In this document: one piece after another, positions 8,956-17,868 of the stretch
Layout of the letters: each line of letters starts with the position of its first letter
Numbering within the stretch: position 1 is the first letter of the stretch
DNA from: DATARH01 sp963847345
GTDB taxonomy: Bacteria > Pseudomonadota > Alphaproteobacteria > ATCC43930 > CGMCC-115725
DNA length: 64,000 nucleotides
Assembly (NCBI GenBank): GCA_963847345.1
Contig: CAWJZU010000011.1
Location: 113,112 to 177,111 of the forward strand
Direction of reading: 5' to 3'
The notes under the pieces: generated by a model
Seen by the model: only the letters and a program-made list of their open reading frames with translations
The model's database searches: none
Told to the model about the DNA's origin: nothing
Made by a program: the position numbers and the translations under genes

Positions 8956-10200
8956 CTACGCCGTTGCGTCGGCGGTTTCGAGCAGCGCATTGAGCAGCAC
9001 GTTGCAGCCGGCGGTCAGGTCCTCGGGCTTGGCGTCCTCGATCTCGTTATGGCTGATGCCGCCGACGCAGGGCACGAAGATCATCGCGGTCGGTGCGACC
9101 CGCGCCATGTACACCGCGTCGTGCCCGGCGCCGCTGATGATGTCCTGGTGCTTGTAGCCCTGCGCCTCGGTCGCTTCGCGTACCTTGCCGACCAGCCCGA
9201 TATCGAACGGGGTCGGCGGAAAGTACCAGAACTCCTCGACCGCGGCTCTGAGGTTCTGCGAGGCCGCGGCGGCGGCGCAGGCCTCGCGCAGCTCGCGATC
9301 CATTGCGCTCAGCACGGAATCTTCGGGGTGGCGGAAATCGACGGTAAAAAACACCCGTCCCGGGATCGTGTTGCGCGAGTTCGGGCTGACCTGGACAAAC
9401 CCGACCGTCGCGCAGGCATAAGGCGCGTACGCGTGGCCGATGCGGTTGACCGCGTCGATCATGCGGGCGGCGCCGACCAGCGCGTCGCGCCGCCGCGGCA
9501 TTGGGGTCGGGCCGGCATGCGCCTCCTGGCCGGTCACGGTGATCTCGTACCAGCGCTGCCCTTGCGCGCCGGCAACGACACCGACCGGCAACCCAGCCGC
9601 TTCGAGGATCGGCCCCTGCTCGATATGCGCCTCGAAATACGCCGCGACCGGCCGCCCGCCGACCGGCTCGGGTCCGGCGAAGCCGATGCGGCCGAGTTCG
9701 CCGCCCAGCGTCAGGTCGGGCGCGTTGTTGTCGCGGGTCGCCAGCGCCTGATCGAGCGTGAATACCCCGGCGAAGACGCCCGACCCGACCATCGCCGGCG
9801 AAAACCGCGAGCCCTCCTCATTGGTCCAGGCGACGATCTCGACCGGCGCTTCGGTCTCGTAGCCGAGGTCGTTCAGCGTGCGCACGACCTCCAGCCCCGC
9901 CATCACGCCGTAGGCGCCGTCGAAACGGCCGCCGGTCGGCTGCGTGTCGAGATGGCTGCCGGCCATGACCGGCGGCAGGTCCGGGTTGCGGCCGGGCCGC
10001 CGCGCGAAGATGTTGCCGATGCGGTCGACGGTGACGGTGCAGCCGGCCGCCTCGCACCAGCTTATAAACAGCCGCCGCGCCTCGGCGTCGAGATCGCTTG
10101 CTGCAAGCCGGCAGACGCCGCCCTTTGCGGTGGCGCCGATCTTCGCCAGTTCCATCAGGCTGGCCCACAGCCGCTCGCCGTTGATCTGCAGGTTCCGCAT
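8956..10200 (-). CDS. M20-family Zn hydrolase, hydantoinase/carbamoylase type
   Basis: This enzyme of the N-carbamoyl amino acid hydrolase, allantoate amidohydrolase and beta-ureidopropionase group removes carbamoyl groups using two metals. Visible motifs are PVMAGSHLDTQPTGGRFDGA (metal His and Asp), IVAWTNEEGSRF (catalytic and metal Glu), YFEAHIEQGP, GQEAHAGPTPM, VSPNSRNTIPG and a C-terminal SGAGHDAVYMA with GISHNEIED (last ligand). The open frame extends upstream to 10449, but ATG at 10200 (MRNLQINGERL) gives 414 residues, the family norm. The exact substrate cannot be told. Confidence 0.9.
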   Translation of the reverse strand: MRNLQINGERLWASLMELAKIGATAKGGVCRLAASDLDAEARRLFISWCEAAGCTVTVDRIGNIFARRPGRNPDLPPVMAGSHLDTQPTGGRFDGAYGVMAGLEVVRTLNDLGYETEAPVEIVAWTNEEGSRFSPAMVGSGVFAGVFTLDQALATRDNNAPDLTLGGELGRIGFAGPEPVGGRPVAAYFEAHIEQGPILEAAGLPVGVVAGAQGQRWYEITVTGQEAHAGPTPMPRRRDALVGAARMIDAVNRIGHAYAPYACATVGFVQVSPNSRNTIPGRVFFTVDFRHPEDSVLSAMDRELREACAAAAASQNLRAAVEEFWYFPPTPFDIGLVGKVREATEAQGYKHQDIISGAGHDAVYMARVAPTAMIFVPCVGGISHNEIEDAKPEDLTAGCNVLLNALLETADATA

Positions 10201-10431
10201 GTCCGGCCTCCGATTCCCGCCGACAGTTCTAGCGCGCCTGGGCAAGGCATGCCAAACCAGCATCGATCGGACTGTTGCCCGGGGTGCCTGCCGTGCGGGT
10301 GTTGTGGGATGGCGGCGGGTGAGCGCCCCGCGTGCCGTCGCTGCGGTCATGCGTTCGGCGCGGCTCGGTTTGCCCGCGGGAATATCGGAGCTATAGTCGG
10401 AAGCGAAATCGCCGGTTGAAAAGGATGGCCG

Positions 10432-11850
10432 ATGCCGCTTCGCCTGCATGTCCCGAAAGCCGGGTACCTGCTACTCGTCGCGGCGGCGGTGGTCGTGTTC
10501 ATGGTGATCGGAGCCGCCATGCCGGTCGCCGCCGCCGTGTTCACCGATGCCGCCGGCCGCCGCGTCAACCTGCCGGGCCATATCACGCGTATATTGCCGG
10601 CCGAGCGCAACGCCGAGGTCCTCGTCTATGTGTTGGCTCCGGATAAGCTCGTGGGGCTGGAGCATCTATCGAGCGGAACGGCGAAGCTGCGGGGTGTTGA
10701 GAGGCCGCCTGTTCTTCACTTTCGCCTGGACAGCACCCCGGAAAGCGTCGCCCAGGCGGCGCTCGACTACCGGGCCGATCTTATAGTCGATGCCGGCCCG
10801 GTTACACCCGAACGCGCAGCCTTCGCCGATGCCGTGCAGCAGCGAAGCGGTATCCCATACATTCTTGTTTATGACGGCTTCGACCGCCTGCAACAGGTAT
10901 TCGTGTCGCTGGGTGAACTTTTCGGCGTCGGTGAGCGTGGAAACGATCTGCGGCTGTTTTTTGAATTCGACATAACGAGGGTACGAGGGGTACAGCAGGT
11001 CCGGCCTACCGATAATCGGCCGCATGTTTACTACGGGCTGGGCCCCGACGGCTTGACTACCGCCTTGCCGGGCTCGCCGGCGGGGGCCACGATTGACGCA
11101 ACAGGAGGCATCAATGTTGCGGGCGCACTCGGCCGCGTTACGCTGGCGAGGATTTCCCGCGAGCAGTTGCTGTCCTGGAACCCAACCATTATCATTGCCG
11201 CGGACCCCCGCTTCTTCGCCGCGCTGCGTCGCGATCGTGCTTGGCGAGGCCTCTCCGCTGTGCGGGAAAAAAAGGTTTATCTGGAACCGAACAACCCATT
11301 CGGCTGGCTCAACGACCCGCCGGGCATCAACCGCCTGATCGGGCTTTATTGGCTTTCCGCGCTGTTTTACGGGTTTCCTGAGTACGAAGATCTGCGCGGC
11401 GTTACATGCGAGTTCTACGACAAGTTCTATCGGTTGAGGCTGACCAACGCACAACTCAACAACCTGCTGGAGCCGGCCGGTATCCCGCGTCCGGAACCGC
11501 CGCGGCCAGTCGGCCAGTCGTTCGCTCCCGGAGCGGGAACGGTTACAGCCCTGCCGGAAACGGCGCCGTCCTACTCTGTCCCGGTGATTCCCGGCACGGA
11601 GACCGGCGTTCCGGGTGGGCCGATCGCAACACCTATGCCGGCTCTCCCGGACCAGGCGGATGCGCTGTGCACGATACCGGGAATTGCGGCCCCGTTGACC
11701 GATCTGACCGGAACAATTCCTGGTTCAGGCGGAATGCCTGCGGCATTGCCCAACACACCAGCCGTGCCCGGGGGACGGATGCGCCAACCTGGCGCCGGAG
11801 GGTTCGATACAGCGCCTTCCCGTGGGCTTCCATCCAATCCGGGACGCTAG
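10432..11850 (+). CDS. Periplasmic metal/siderophore-type binding protein with a long Pro/Gly-rich tail
   Basis: An N-terminal membrane or signal segment (LLVAAAVVVFMVIGAAMPVAAA) is followed by VFTDAAGRRVNLPGHITRIL, the hallmark start of the BtuF/FepB/FecB-like (TroA-fold) binding domain. Other matches are RADLIVDAGPV, LLSWNPTIIIAADPRFF and VREKKVYLEPNNPFGW. The binding domain covers about residues 35-355. The last 110 residues are Pro, Gly and Ala rich, low complexity, and unusual for the family. No permease or ATPase gene is adjacent, so partner and ligand are unknown. Confidence 0.82.
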   Translation: MPLRLHVPKAGYLLLVAAAVVVFMVIGAAMPVAAAVFTDAAGRRVNLPGHITRILPAERNAEVLVYVLAPDKLVGLEHLSSGTAKLRGVERPPVLHFRLDSTPESVAQAALDYRADLIVDAGPVTPERAAFADAVQQRSGIPYILVYDGFDRLQQVFVSLGELFGVGERGNDLRLFFEFDITRVRGVQQVRPTDNRPHVYYGLGPDGLTTALPGSPAGATIDATGGINVAGALGRVTLARISREQLLSWNPTIIIAADPRFFAALRRDRAWRGLSAVREKKVYLEPNNPFGWLNDPPGINRLIGLYWLSALFYGFPEYEDLRGVTCEFYDKFYRLRLTNAQLNNLLEPAGIPRPEPPRPVGQSFAPGAGTVTALPETAPSYSVPVIPGTETGVPGGPIATPMPALPDQADALCTIPGIAAPLTDLTGTIPGSGGMPAALPNTPAVPGGRMRQPGAGGFDTAPSRGLPSNPGR

Positions 11851-11896
11851 GGCGTGTTCACGTTACGCCGAACCCACCCGTTCGTCGCCTGCCCTG

Positions 11897-11917
11897 GGTC
11901 CCCGCTTTCGCGGGAAC
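11897..11917. repeat. Short palindrome TCCCCGCTTTCGCGGGAA between convergent genes
   Basis: CCCGC-TTT-GCGGG lies in the 140-bp gap between the stops of the binding-protein gene (plus) and the FkbM gene (minus). It is a very common alphaproteobacterial dispersed palindrome and could act as a bidirectional terminator. Confidence 0.5.
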
Positions 11918-11990
11918 GACGATCCAATTTGAAGCGACAATGCTCCAGTGACTCGCCGGGAAAGCAAGCGGAACGCGTTCCTGACGGACC

Positions 11991-12737
11991 TTAATTTGCC
12001 GGCAGTTTCTCGAAATAACAATCTTCCCCGATTCTGCGAATAAGGCGGTAGCCTCCGGCCTGCATTGCGGCGATGAAGGGCTCGGCATTCTGCTCCCAGC
12101 ATTCGACCTGCAAGAAGCAGTCGTTGTTGCGCAGCAGCAACTTCATGCCGTTGAGCGCGGTGCGCTCGTGTCCCTCAATGTCCATTTTGATCGCGATCCG
12201 GCGTCCGCTGATCGGCCACTCGTCGTCGAGCCGGATCGACGGTACGGTGTCGCGGCTGCTTCCTTCCGCGACCACCTGCGAGAACAGATCATTATTTTTC
12301 GGCGAATAGATGAACGGCACCTCGCCGTTGTGGTCGCTCACGGCGGAGCGGCGCGTCGTGACCTTATCTGTCAGGCCGTTGAGCAGTAAATTCGCGCGCA
12401 TGCGATCGTAGCAAAGCTGGTTTGGTTCATAGGCGACGATGTCCGCGAACCGTTCTTCCAGTGCAGCGAATATGGAGTAGAGGCCGGCATTGGCGCCGAT
12501 ATCGATCAGCATGTCGCAATTCTTCTCGCCGGCCTTGCCGAAGAAAAAAGCACGCTGCGCCGCCTCCAGAAGTCCATGCTGCAATATGATGCGGTCGTGG
12601 GAGGCGTTGAGGTCAAGCAGAAACAGCGCGCCCTCGCGGCGCACGACACCGTGCCCCTTGGTCCATATCAACTGTACTGCGCGTTTGTGCAGGCTCGGAA
12701 TGAGCCGCTTCAGTATCGGGAGATTCGAGGGGTGCAT
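11991..12737 (-). CDS. FkbM-family SAM-dependent methyltransferase
   Basis: The SAM-binding motif is DMLIDIGANAGLYSIFAALE (about residues 78-97), followed by VAYEPNQLCYDRMRANLLLN, the acidic loop contacting the ribose. IAIKMDIEGHERTALNGM is the FkbM signature with the KxDxEG core. Length (248 aa) is normal. FkbM proteins O-methylate polyketides or cell-surface sugars; nothing nearby identifies the acceptor. It follows the HAD gene on the same strand with a 33-bp gap. Confidence 0.9.
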   Translation of the reverse strand: MHPSNLPILKRLIPSLHKRAVQLIWTKGHGVVRREGALFLLDLNASHDRIILQHGLLEAAQRAFFFGKAGEKNCDMLIDIGANAGLYSIFAALEERFADIVAYEPNQLCYDRMRANLLLNGLTDKVTTRRSAVSDHNGEVPFIYSPKNNDLFSQVVAEGSSRDTVPSIRLDDEWPISGRRIAIKMDIEGHERTALNGMKLLLRNNDCFLQVECWEQNAEPFIAAMQAGGYRLIRRIGEDCYFEKLPAN

Positions 12738-12770
12738 GCGCGCGTCGATGATTTCTTACATCGCGACTGT

Positions 12771-13502
12771 CTATTCCAGCAGTTCGGGCAGCGAGCGGAT
12801 GATGCGGTCGGGCCGGATCGGCGTATCGGGCGGCAGGCCGACGCCGTAGCCGTCGTACCAGACCGCGAATATCCCGAGCCGCTGCGGCGCCACGACCTCC
12901 CATTCGAGATTGTCGCCGATCATCCAGGTTTCGCGCGCCTCGACGCCCAGGGAGGCCAGCGCATGAATGTAGGCCTGCTCCTCGGGCTTCCCGAAACCGT
13001 GCTCGCCCTCGATCTGGATATGGTCGAAACGGTGTTCGAGCGCGAAGCGCACGACCTTGGCGCGCTGCGCCTCGGCCGCGCCGTTCGTCACCAGGGCGAG
13101 CTTGACCCCGAGCTCCTTCAGCCGATCGAGCGTCTCGTGCGCCCCCGGGAACATGCGCAATTCAGCCTCGTGGATCTGCTGGAACCGGTCGGCGACCGCG
13201 TGGCATAGCTCGGCCGGCGGCGCGCCGCGCCCCGCCAACGCGGCCAATCCGCACACCGCGTTTTCGACGATGTGCCGGCGCGCGTCGCCGATCCGGTGCC
13301 GCCAATCCTTGTGGCGCGCCTGATCGGCCCAGAGATAGCGCGAATAATCCTGGATCGCGGCGACGACCTCCGCGGGAGGATGCGGTTCGAGCCGGTCGGC
13401 GAACTCGGCGACGACGCGCTCCCACTGATCCGCCGCCTGACCGAACGCCGCAAGGATCGTGTCATCGAGATCGAACAGGATCGCGGTCGGGAGATTGGGC
13501 AT
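12771..13502 (-). CDS. HAD-superfamily hydrolase (phosphatase-like)
   Basis: The nucleophile motif ILFDLDDTIL near the N-terminus gives DxDxT. Motif II is LALVTNGAAEAQR, the motif III lysine is in FGKPEEQAYIHAL, and motif IV is TWMIGDNLEWEVV. An alpha-helical cap is inserted between motifs I and II. This layout fits the YjjG/phosphoglycolate phosphatase/nucleotidase group. Substrate unknown. It may be co-transcribed with the FkbM methyltransferase downstream. Confidence 0.9.
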   Translation of the reverse strand: MPNLPTAILFDLDDTILAAFGQAADQWERVVAEFADRLEPHPPAEVVAAIQDYSRYLWADQARHKDWRHRIGDARRHIVENAVCGLAALAGRGAPPAELCHAVADRFQQIHEAELRMFPGAHETLDRLKELGVKLALVTNGAAEAQRAKVVRFALEHRFDHIQIEGEHGFGKPEEQAYIHALASLGVEARETWMIGDNLEWEVVAPQRLGIFAVWYDGYGVGLPPDTPIRPDRIIRSLPELLE

Positions 13503-13644
13503 TGCGGTAAGATATTAGGCGGCGCCGACAATGACTAGCCAAGCGGCACCTGCCTTTAAGAAAGAACGACATCCTGATGCGCCTCGCGAAGCGAGGCCTC
13601 GTAGGACGCTCGGTGCCGATCCAGCCAAATCAGGACGCTGCCCG

Positions 13645-15171
13645 CTACCGCATCGCTTGCAATGCGCCGCTGGGTGGCGTTGGCATTGGCGGCGGCGGAT
13701 TGTGCACGGCGCATCGCGTGTTCGGCACCGGCGCCGCTTCCGGCGTGCCGTGCAGCCCGATATCGGCCGCCAAAGCGCGGAAACAGGGGTGACGCCACAA
13801 CAGTTCGCCGGCCACGCGATCGAGCAGCGCAACATCGCCGGGTTTGAGCGTCCAGCTTGTTGCGATCGACTTGACTTGTTGCTGTTCCTGCCGCTCTGCC
13901 TCGGTTGCATTGGGCAACTGATCGAAATCTATCGAGATCGGATAGACGGCGAAATTCGCCTGGCTTTGGCCTTGCGCAACCAGCCGGTCGCGGTCATTCG
14001 TCAACATGTCGATAAAGCTGTCGAAAGCGAGAGCCGAACTCGACGACGCGCTGTCTACCAGCGCACCGCTGATCGCCATCGCCATCGTCGGAATCGTTGT
14101 ATATTTCGGCGAGGTGTCGAGTTCGTTCGGCGGATCGCTGCGGGCGTTGACGACGATAACAACAAGGTGGCGCAGCTTGCCCTGTGCCGCCAGGCTGGAA
14201 ATGTTTACGGGTCCGCCGATGGTGGTCATTGCCCGGCGCAGCGCGATCAGCCCGGAATTATCCGCGACGCCGCCATCGACAAGGCGCACATAGACCGGGG
14301 TGCGATACGGCGAAACTTCCGCGCCCCCCTCGGGCACGGTTTCGTTGCGCAGCGACTGGCGATAGCGGGCGATGCGATAGGCCTCAAGATTGGCGTAGGC
14401 GCCGCCCGCGACCTGCAGCGGCAAACGGTAGGGAAGATGGGCGTTGCGCCGTCCCGGGCACCCGCTCGGGAGGTACGAGTCGTTCCGCAGCAGAACCGGC
14501 GGGAATGCGATCGGGAAGGCGGCCGAGGCGGTGACGCCGAGGCTCACCGGCACCCGATCGTAGTCCATGCACACATCATCGAGCGTCGCACGATCGAAGG
14601 TGAAGACCTGCCCGGCAACCATGTCGGTGGCATTGAGCAGAATCAGCGGTTTGCCGGGCCGGTCGAACGCGGCCATCGTCGCATCGGTCTGCAGCAGATC
14701 CTCGATCATGTCCTGCAGCAGTTCGACCCGCGTCTTGTTCTCGAGCTGCAGCGATACCCAGGTGACGGGGTTGAGCGCACGTTGTTCGAGCCAGCCAATC
14801 CCGTCGTAGTTCTGAACGCGGTCCATGAAGCTGCCGGCGTGGGCCGGCCCGTTGAGGCCGAGATCGGCGGCATAGACGCTGCCGCCCGAGACCGAGGAGA
14901 CGACCGCGATATCGGCCGCGAGCGGCCTCGTTTCCTGACCCGCGGCGTAGCGCAGGTTATTGAGCCGCTTGACGACGGCGGCGGCCAACGCGGCGGCGCG
15001 CGAGCCGCCACCGGAGATCGCCACCAGCACGAGGGGTCGGTCCGGACGGGCGTCGAGCGGTTGCTGCGGCGCGTTCGCCTGGCCGGCGGCGAGCGGGTAG
15101 TCTGTCGGTTGAGTGCCGCATCCGCTCAGCAGCGCGAGCGCCGCGATAAACCAGACAGCCCGCGCAATCAT
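13645..15171 (-). CDS. Patatin-like phospholipase lipoprotein
   Basis: The N-terminus is a lipoprotein signal (AVWFIAALALLSGC, lipobox LSGC). A patatin fold follows: oxyanion loop ISGGGSRAAALAA, nucleophile elbow VSSVSGGSVYAADLG, and RLVDGGVADNSGL containing the catalytic Asp (DGG). Ser-Asp dyad patatins hydrolyse lipid acyl esters. The C-terminus is Pro-rich (NPPPPMPTPPSGA). At 508 residues it is larger than minimal patatins, with a helical region after the Asp motif. The start overlaps the stop of the upstream 82-residue gene by 4 bp, so the two are probably translationally coupled. Confidence 0.87.
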   Translation of the reverse strand: MIARAVWFIAALALLSGCGTQPTDYPLAAGQANAPQQPLDARPDRPLVLVAISGGGSRAAALAAAVVKRLNNLRYAAGQETRPLAADIAVVSSVSGGSVYAADLGLNGPAHAGSFMDRVQNYDGIGWLEQRALNPVTWVSLQLENKTRVELLQDMIEDLLQTDATMAAFDRPGKPLILLNATDMVAGQVFTFDRATLDDVCMDYDRVPVSLGVTASAAFPIAFPPVLLRNDSYLPSGCPGRRNAHLPYRLPLQVAGGAYANLEAYRIARYRQSLRNETVPEGGAEVSPYRTPVYVRLVDGGVADNSGLIALRRAMTTIGGPVNISSLAAQGKLRHLVVIVVNARSDPPNELDTSPKYTTIPTMAMAISGALVDSASSSSALAFDSFIDMLTNDRDRLVAQGQSQANFAVYPISIDFDQLPNATEAERQEQQQVKSIATSWTLKPGDVALLDRVAGELLWRHPCFRALAADIGLHGTPEAAPVPNTRCAVHNPPPPMPTPPSGALQAMR

Positions 15172-15416
15172 GACAGTCTTTGAAAGGAAATTTCGGTTTG
15201 CTCGCCGTCGATCGCCTGCACCACTTGCCAGAGCGGTGTATACGCGAGGGCGGTTTGCAGGCCAAAACAGTAGAAGCCCTCGGCCACGATGAACGGTTGA
15301 TTGGTCGCAAAACCGGTGGGTACCGGAAACACGATCGGCGTTTGATCGTCCGGCGGCACGTCACCCATTACGATCGGAACATTCCCGCCGTCAAAGCTGA
15401 CCCGGATTATGGCCAT
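15168..15416 (-). CDS. Small hypothetical protein coupled to the patatin lipoprotein
   Basis: This 82-residue protein begins MAIIRVSFDGGNVPIVMGD. It has no signal peptide or membrane segment and is rich in beta-prone stretches and Pro. The ATGA overlap with the patatin gene argues it is real and functionally tied to it, for instance as a partner or inhibitor. I do not recognise the family. Confidence 0.6.
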   Translation of the reverse strand: MAIIRVSFDGGNVPIVMGDVPPDDQTPIVFPVPTGFATNQPFIVAEGFYCFGLQTALAYTPLWQVVQAIDGEQTEISFQRLS

Positions 15417-15583
15417 GGCGCCCCCCGACCTGGATCATTATGAGTTGCATGATACCAATCCGTTCAAGCGAGAACAGCTTATCAATTTCAGCGTGGAAGG
15501 TGTGAGCGGAGAGACGGCCTTCGGGGCTCTGCAGCGTCCGGCTTGGCGCGAGCGAGCCGACGCGACCTCGCCGGGCGTCGCCG

Positions 15584-17119
15584 CTAGCGCCCGGCGCGTT
15601 CCGGCGTGTTGACCGCCTGCCGATACGAGAGCGCTTCGGCGATATGCCGGCGAGCAACCCCGGGGGCGGCATCGAGATCGGCCAGCGTGCGCGCCACCCG
15701 CAGCACGCGATGATAGCCGCGAGCCGAGAGCCGCAGCCGCTCGGCGGCGCGTTGCAACAGCGCGAGACCGGCCGGTTCGGGAGTGGCGACATCATCGAGC
15801 AGGGTGCCATCGGCCTCGGCGTTGGTGCGAATGCGGCGGTCCTCCGGCAGGTGTGCGTAGCGCTCGCGCTGTCGTGTCCGCGCCGCGGCGACGCGGCGCG
15901 TCACCTCGGCGCTGGTCTCGGCCGGCGGGGGCAGGGCGAGATCGGCGGCCGACACCGGAGGCACATCGATATGCAGGTCGATGCGGTCGAGCAGCGGTCC
16001 CGACAGGCGCGACTGGTAGTCGAGCGCGCAGCGCGGGGCGCGGCCGCAGGCCCGTCCGGGCTCGCTCAGATAGCCGCAGCGGCATGGGTTCATTGCCGCG
16101 ACGAGCTGCACGCGCGCCGGGTAGGTGACGTGGCTGTTGGCGCGCGCGACGCTGACCCGGCCGGTTTCGAGCGGCTGGCGCAGCGCCTCCAACGCGGCGC
16201 GGTTGAACTCGGGCAGTTCGTCGAGGAACAGGACGCCGCAATGCGCCAGGCTGATCTCGCCGGGTCGCGTGCGCAACCCGCCGCCGACCAGCGCCGGCAG
16301 TGAGGCAGAATGATGCGGATCGCGAAACGGCCGCTCGCGCAACAGGCCGCCGCCGCGCAGACCGCCGGCAACCGACTGGATCATGCCGAGTTCGAGCGCC
16401 TCGGCCGGTTCGAGCGGCGGCAGGATGCCGGGCAGCCGCGCCGCCAGCATCGACTTGCCCGAGCCGGGCGGTCCCACCATCAAAAGATTGTGGGCGCCGG
16501 CCGCGGCGATTTCGAGCGCGCGTTTCGCGCTCTCCTGGCCCTTCACATCCTTCAGGTCGAGGCCGGCGGCCCGCGGCGGGGCCAGTTTTGCCTCGGGCGG
16601 CGGCAGCAGCTGCGTGCCCTTGAAGTGGTTGACGATCGCCAGCAGGTTCGGCGCCGCGACGATCTCGACCTCGCCGGCCCAGGCGGCCTCGCCGCCGCAG
16701 GCGCTCGGGCAGATGATGCCGGAGTCGCGAGAGGCGGCAGCGAGCGCGGCGATCAGGACGCCCGCGACCGGGGTCAGCGAGCCGTCGAGCGCGACCTCGC
16801 CTAGAGCGACGTAGCCCGCCAGCTCGTCCTTCGGCAAAACCTCCATTTCGGCGAGCAGCCCGAGCGCGATCGGCAGATCGAAATGGCTGCCTTCCTTGAC
16901 GACGTCGGCCGGCGCGAGGTTCACGGTGATGCGGCGCGGTGGCAGCGCGAGACCGAGCGCCGACAGCGCGGCGCGCACCCGCTCGCGCGACTCGGCGACC
17001 GCCTTGTCGGGCAGGCCGACGACCGTGAAGGCCGGCAGGCCCGCGGCGATCGTCACCTGCGTTTCGACATCGACGATCTCGACCCCGAGAAACGCCACGG
17101 TACGAACCCGCGCCACCAT
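15584..17119 (-). CDS. YifB/ComM-family Mg-chelatase-like AAA+ ATPase
   Basis: The 511-residue protein has the YifB layout. The N-terminal domain reads FLGVEIVDVETQV..GLPAFTVVGLPD and AVAESRERVRAAL. The Walker A motif is GPPGSGKSMLAARLPGILPP, Walker B is GVLFLDELPEFNRAALEALR, and RANSHVTYPARVQLVAAMNPC carries sensor residues. A C-terminal YHRVLRVARTLADL domain completes it. In ComM this hexameric helicase promotes branch migration during natural transformation. A 15-bp tandem repeat lies upstream of its start. Confidence 0.93.
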   Translation of the reverse strand: MVARVRTVAFLGVEIVDVETQVTIAAGLPAFTVVGLPDKAVAESRERVRAALSALGLALPPRRITVNLAPADVVKEGSHFDLPIALGLLAEMEVLPKDELAGYVALGEVALDGSLTPVAGVLIAALAAASRDSGIICPSACGGEAAWAGEVEIVAAPNLLAIVNHFKGTQLLPPPEAKLAPPRAAGLDLKDVKGQESAKRALEIAAAGAHNLLMVGPPGSGKSMLAARLPGILPPLEPAEALELGMIQSVAGGLRGGGLLRERPFRDPHHSASLPALVGGGLRTRPGEISLAHCGVLFLDELPEFNRAALEALRQPLETGRVSVARANSHVTYPARVQLVAAMNPCRCGYLSEPGRACGRAPRCALDYQSRLSGPLLDRIDLHIDVPPVSAADLALPPPAETSAEVTRRVAAARTRQRERYAHLPEDRRIRTNAEADGTLLDDVATPEPAGLALLQRAAERLRLSARGYHRVLRVARTLADLDAAPGVARRHIAEALSYRQAVNTPERAGR

Positions 17120-17195
17120 GTTGCGGCCCGTTCCTTACGCGCGTAGCAAGGCCGAGGAAGCGGACGCGGCCGCGCCGCGACAGCGCCCGATCCCT

Positions 17196-17254
17196 GGTCC
17201 GACCGGCCGTGGTCCGACCGATTGCGGTCCGACCGCCGTGGTCCGACGGGCTGC
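17196..17254. repeat. Tandem 14-15 bp repeat, four units of GGTCCGAC(C)
   Basis: Units start at 17196, 17211, 17226 and 17240, each beginning GGTCCGAC. They sit between the yifB start and the VOC-gene stop, in the probable yifB promoter region. It may be a binding array or a simple slippage repeat. Confidence 0.75.
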
Positions 17255-17258
17255 AGCC

Positions 17259-17684
17259 CTAACCGGCGTAGCCCGCTGGGGCCGCCTCCTCCTTGTCGAA
17301 ATCGAACTCGACCTTGCCGCCATGCGGGTCGTCGAAGAACAGCTGCCACAGACCTTCGCGCACCCCGCCCTGCGGCAGGCGGCGGAGCTCGTACTCCACG
17401 CCGGCCTTTTTGAGCTTGGCGACGGTGCCCGGCAGGTCGGTGGCTGTAAAAGCCATGTGATCGATGACGCCTGCCCGCACATCATTCAGCTGCTCGCGGT
17501 GGATGACGTGCAGGATCGGCTGATCGCCGACATAGAGCCAGTAGCCCGGAAAGCGGAAATTCGGCCGCGGTCCTTCCTCGAACCCGAGCAGGTCGCAGTA
17601 GAATTTCCGCGTCTCCTCGAGGTTGTCGCTCAGCACTGTAAAGTGATTCATGCCCTGTAAGCTCACGCGACATCTCCCTTGCAA
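17259..17684 (-). CDS. VOC-family (glyoxalase/extradiol dioxygenase fold) protein
   Basis: The first half carries GMNHFTVLSDNLEETRKFYC and QPILHVIHRE. The second half carries VIDHMAFTATDLPGTVAKLK and FDDPHGGKVEFDFD. The paired beta-alpha-beta-beta-beta modules and the spaced His and Glu metal ligands (MNHF, HVIH, DHMAF, VEFDF) are typical. Length 141 aa is standard. Reactions in this superfamily range from isomerisation to ring cleavage, so substrate is open. The frame allows a few alternative N-terminal starts; MNHFTVL is also plausible. Confidence 0.88.
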   Translation of the reverse strand: MQGRCRVSLQGMNHFTVLSDNLEETRKFYCDLLGFEEGPRPNFRFPGYWLYVGDQPILHVIHREQLNDVRAGVIDHMAFTATDLPGTVAKLKKAGVEYELRRLPQGGVREGLWQLFFDDPHGGKVEFDFDKEEAAPAGYAG

Positions 17685-17868
17685 GAGGACCCGCTACGGC
17701 ACGGTCCCCGCTCCGATACGGCAACGGCGCCGCAGCCAATAGTCGGGATGTAGAATTGGCCGAATGGCGACCCGGCGTCAATCGCAGGGCACACCGCTAT
17801 CGCGCCGTGCTATTGGCTCCGCGCTCTGGCGGCGATCGACCGGAATTTGGCGGCGGGAAAGGACGAGA

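Noticed and set aside
13531..15183. 550-codon plus-strand frame
   Set aside because: Antisense to the patatin lipoprotein, which has all catalytic motifs.
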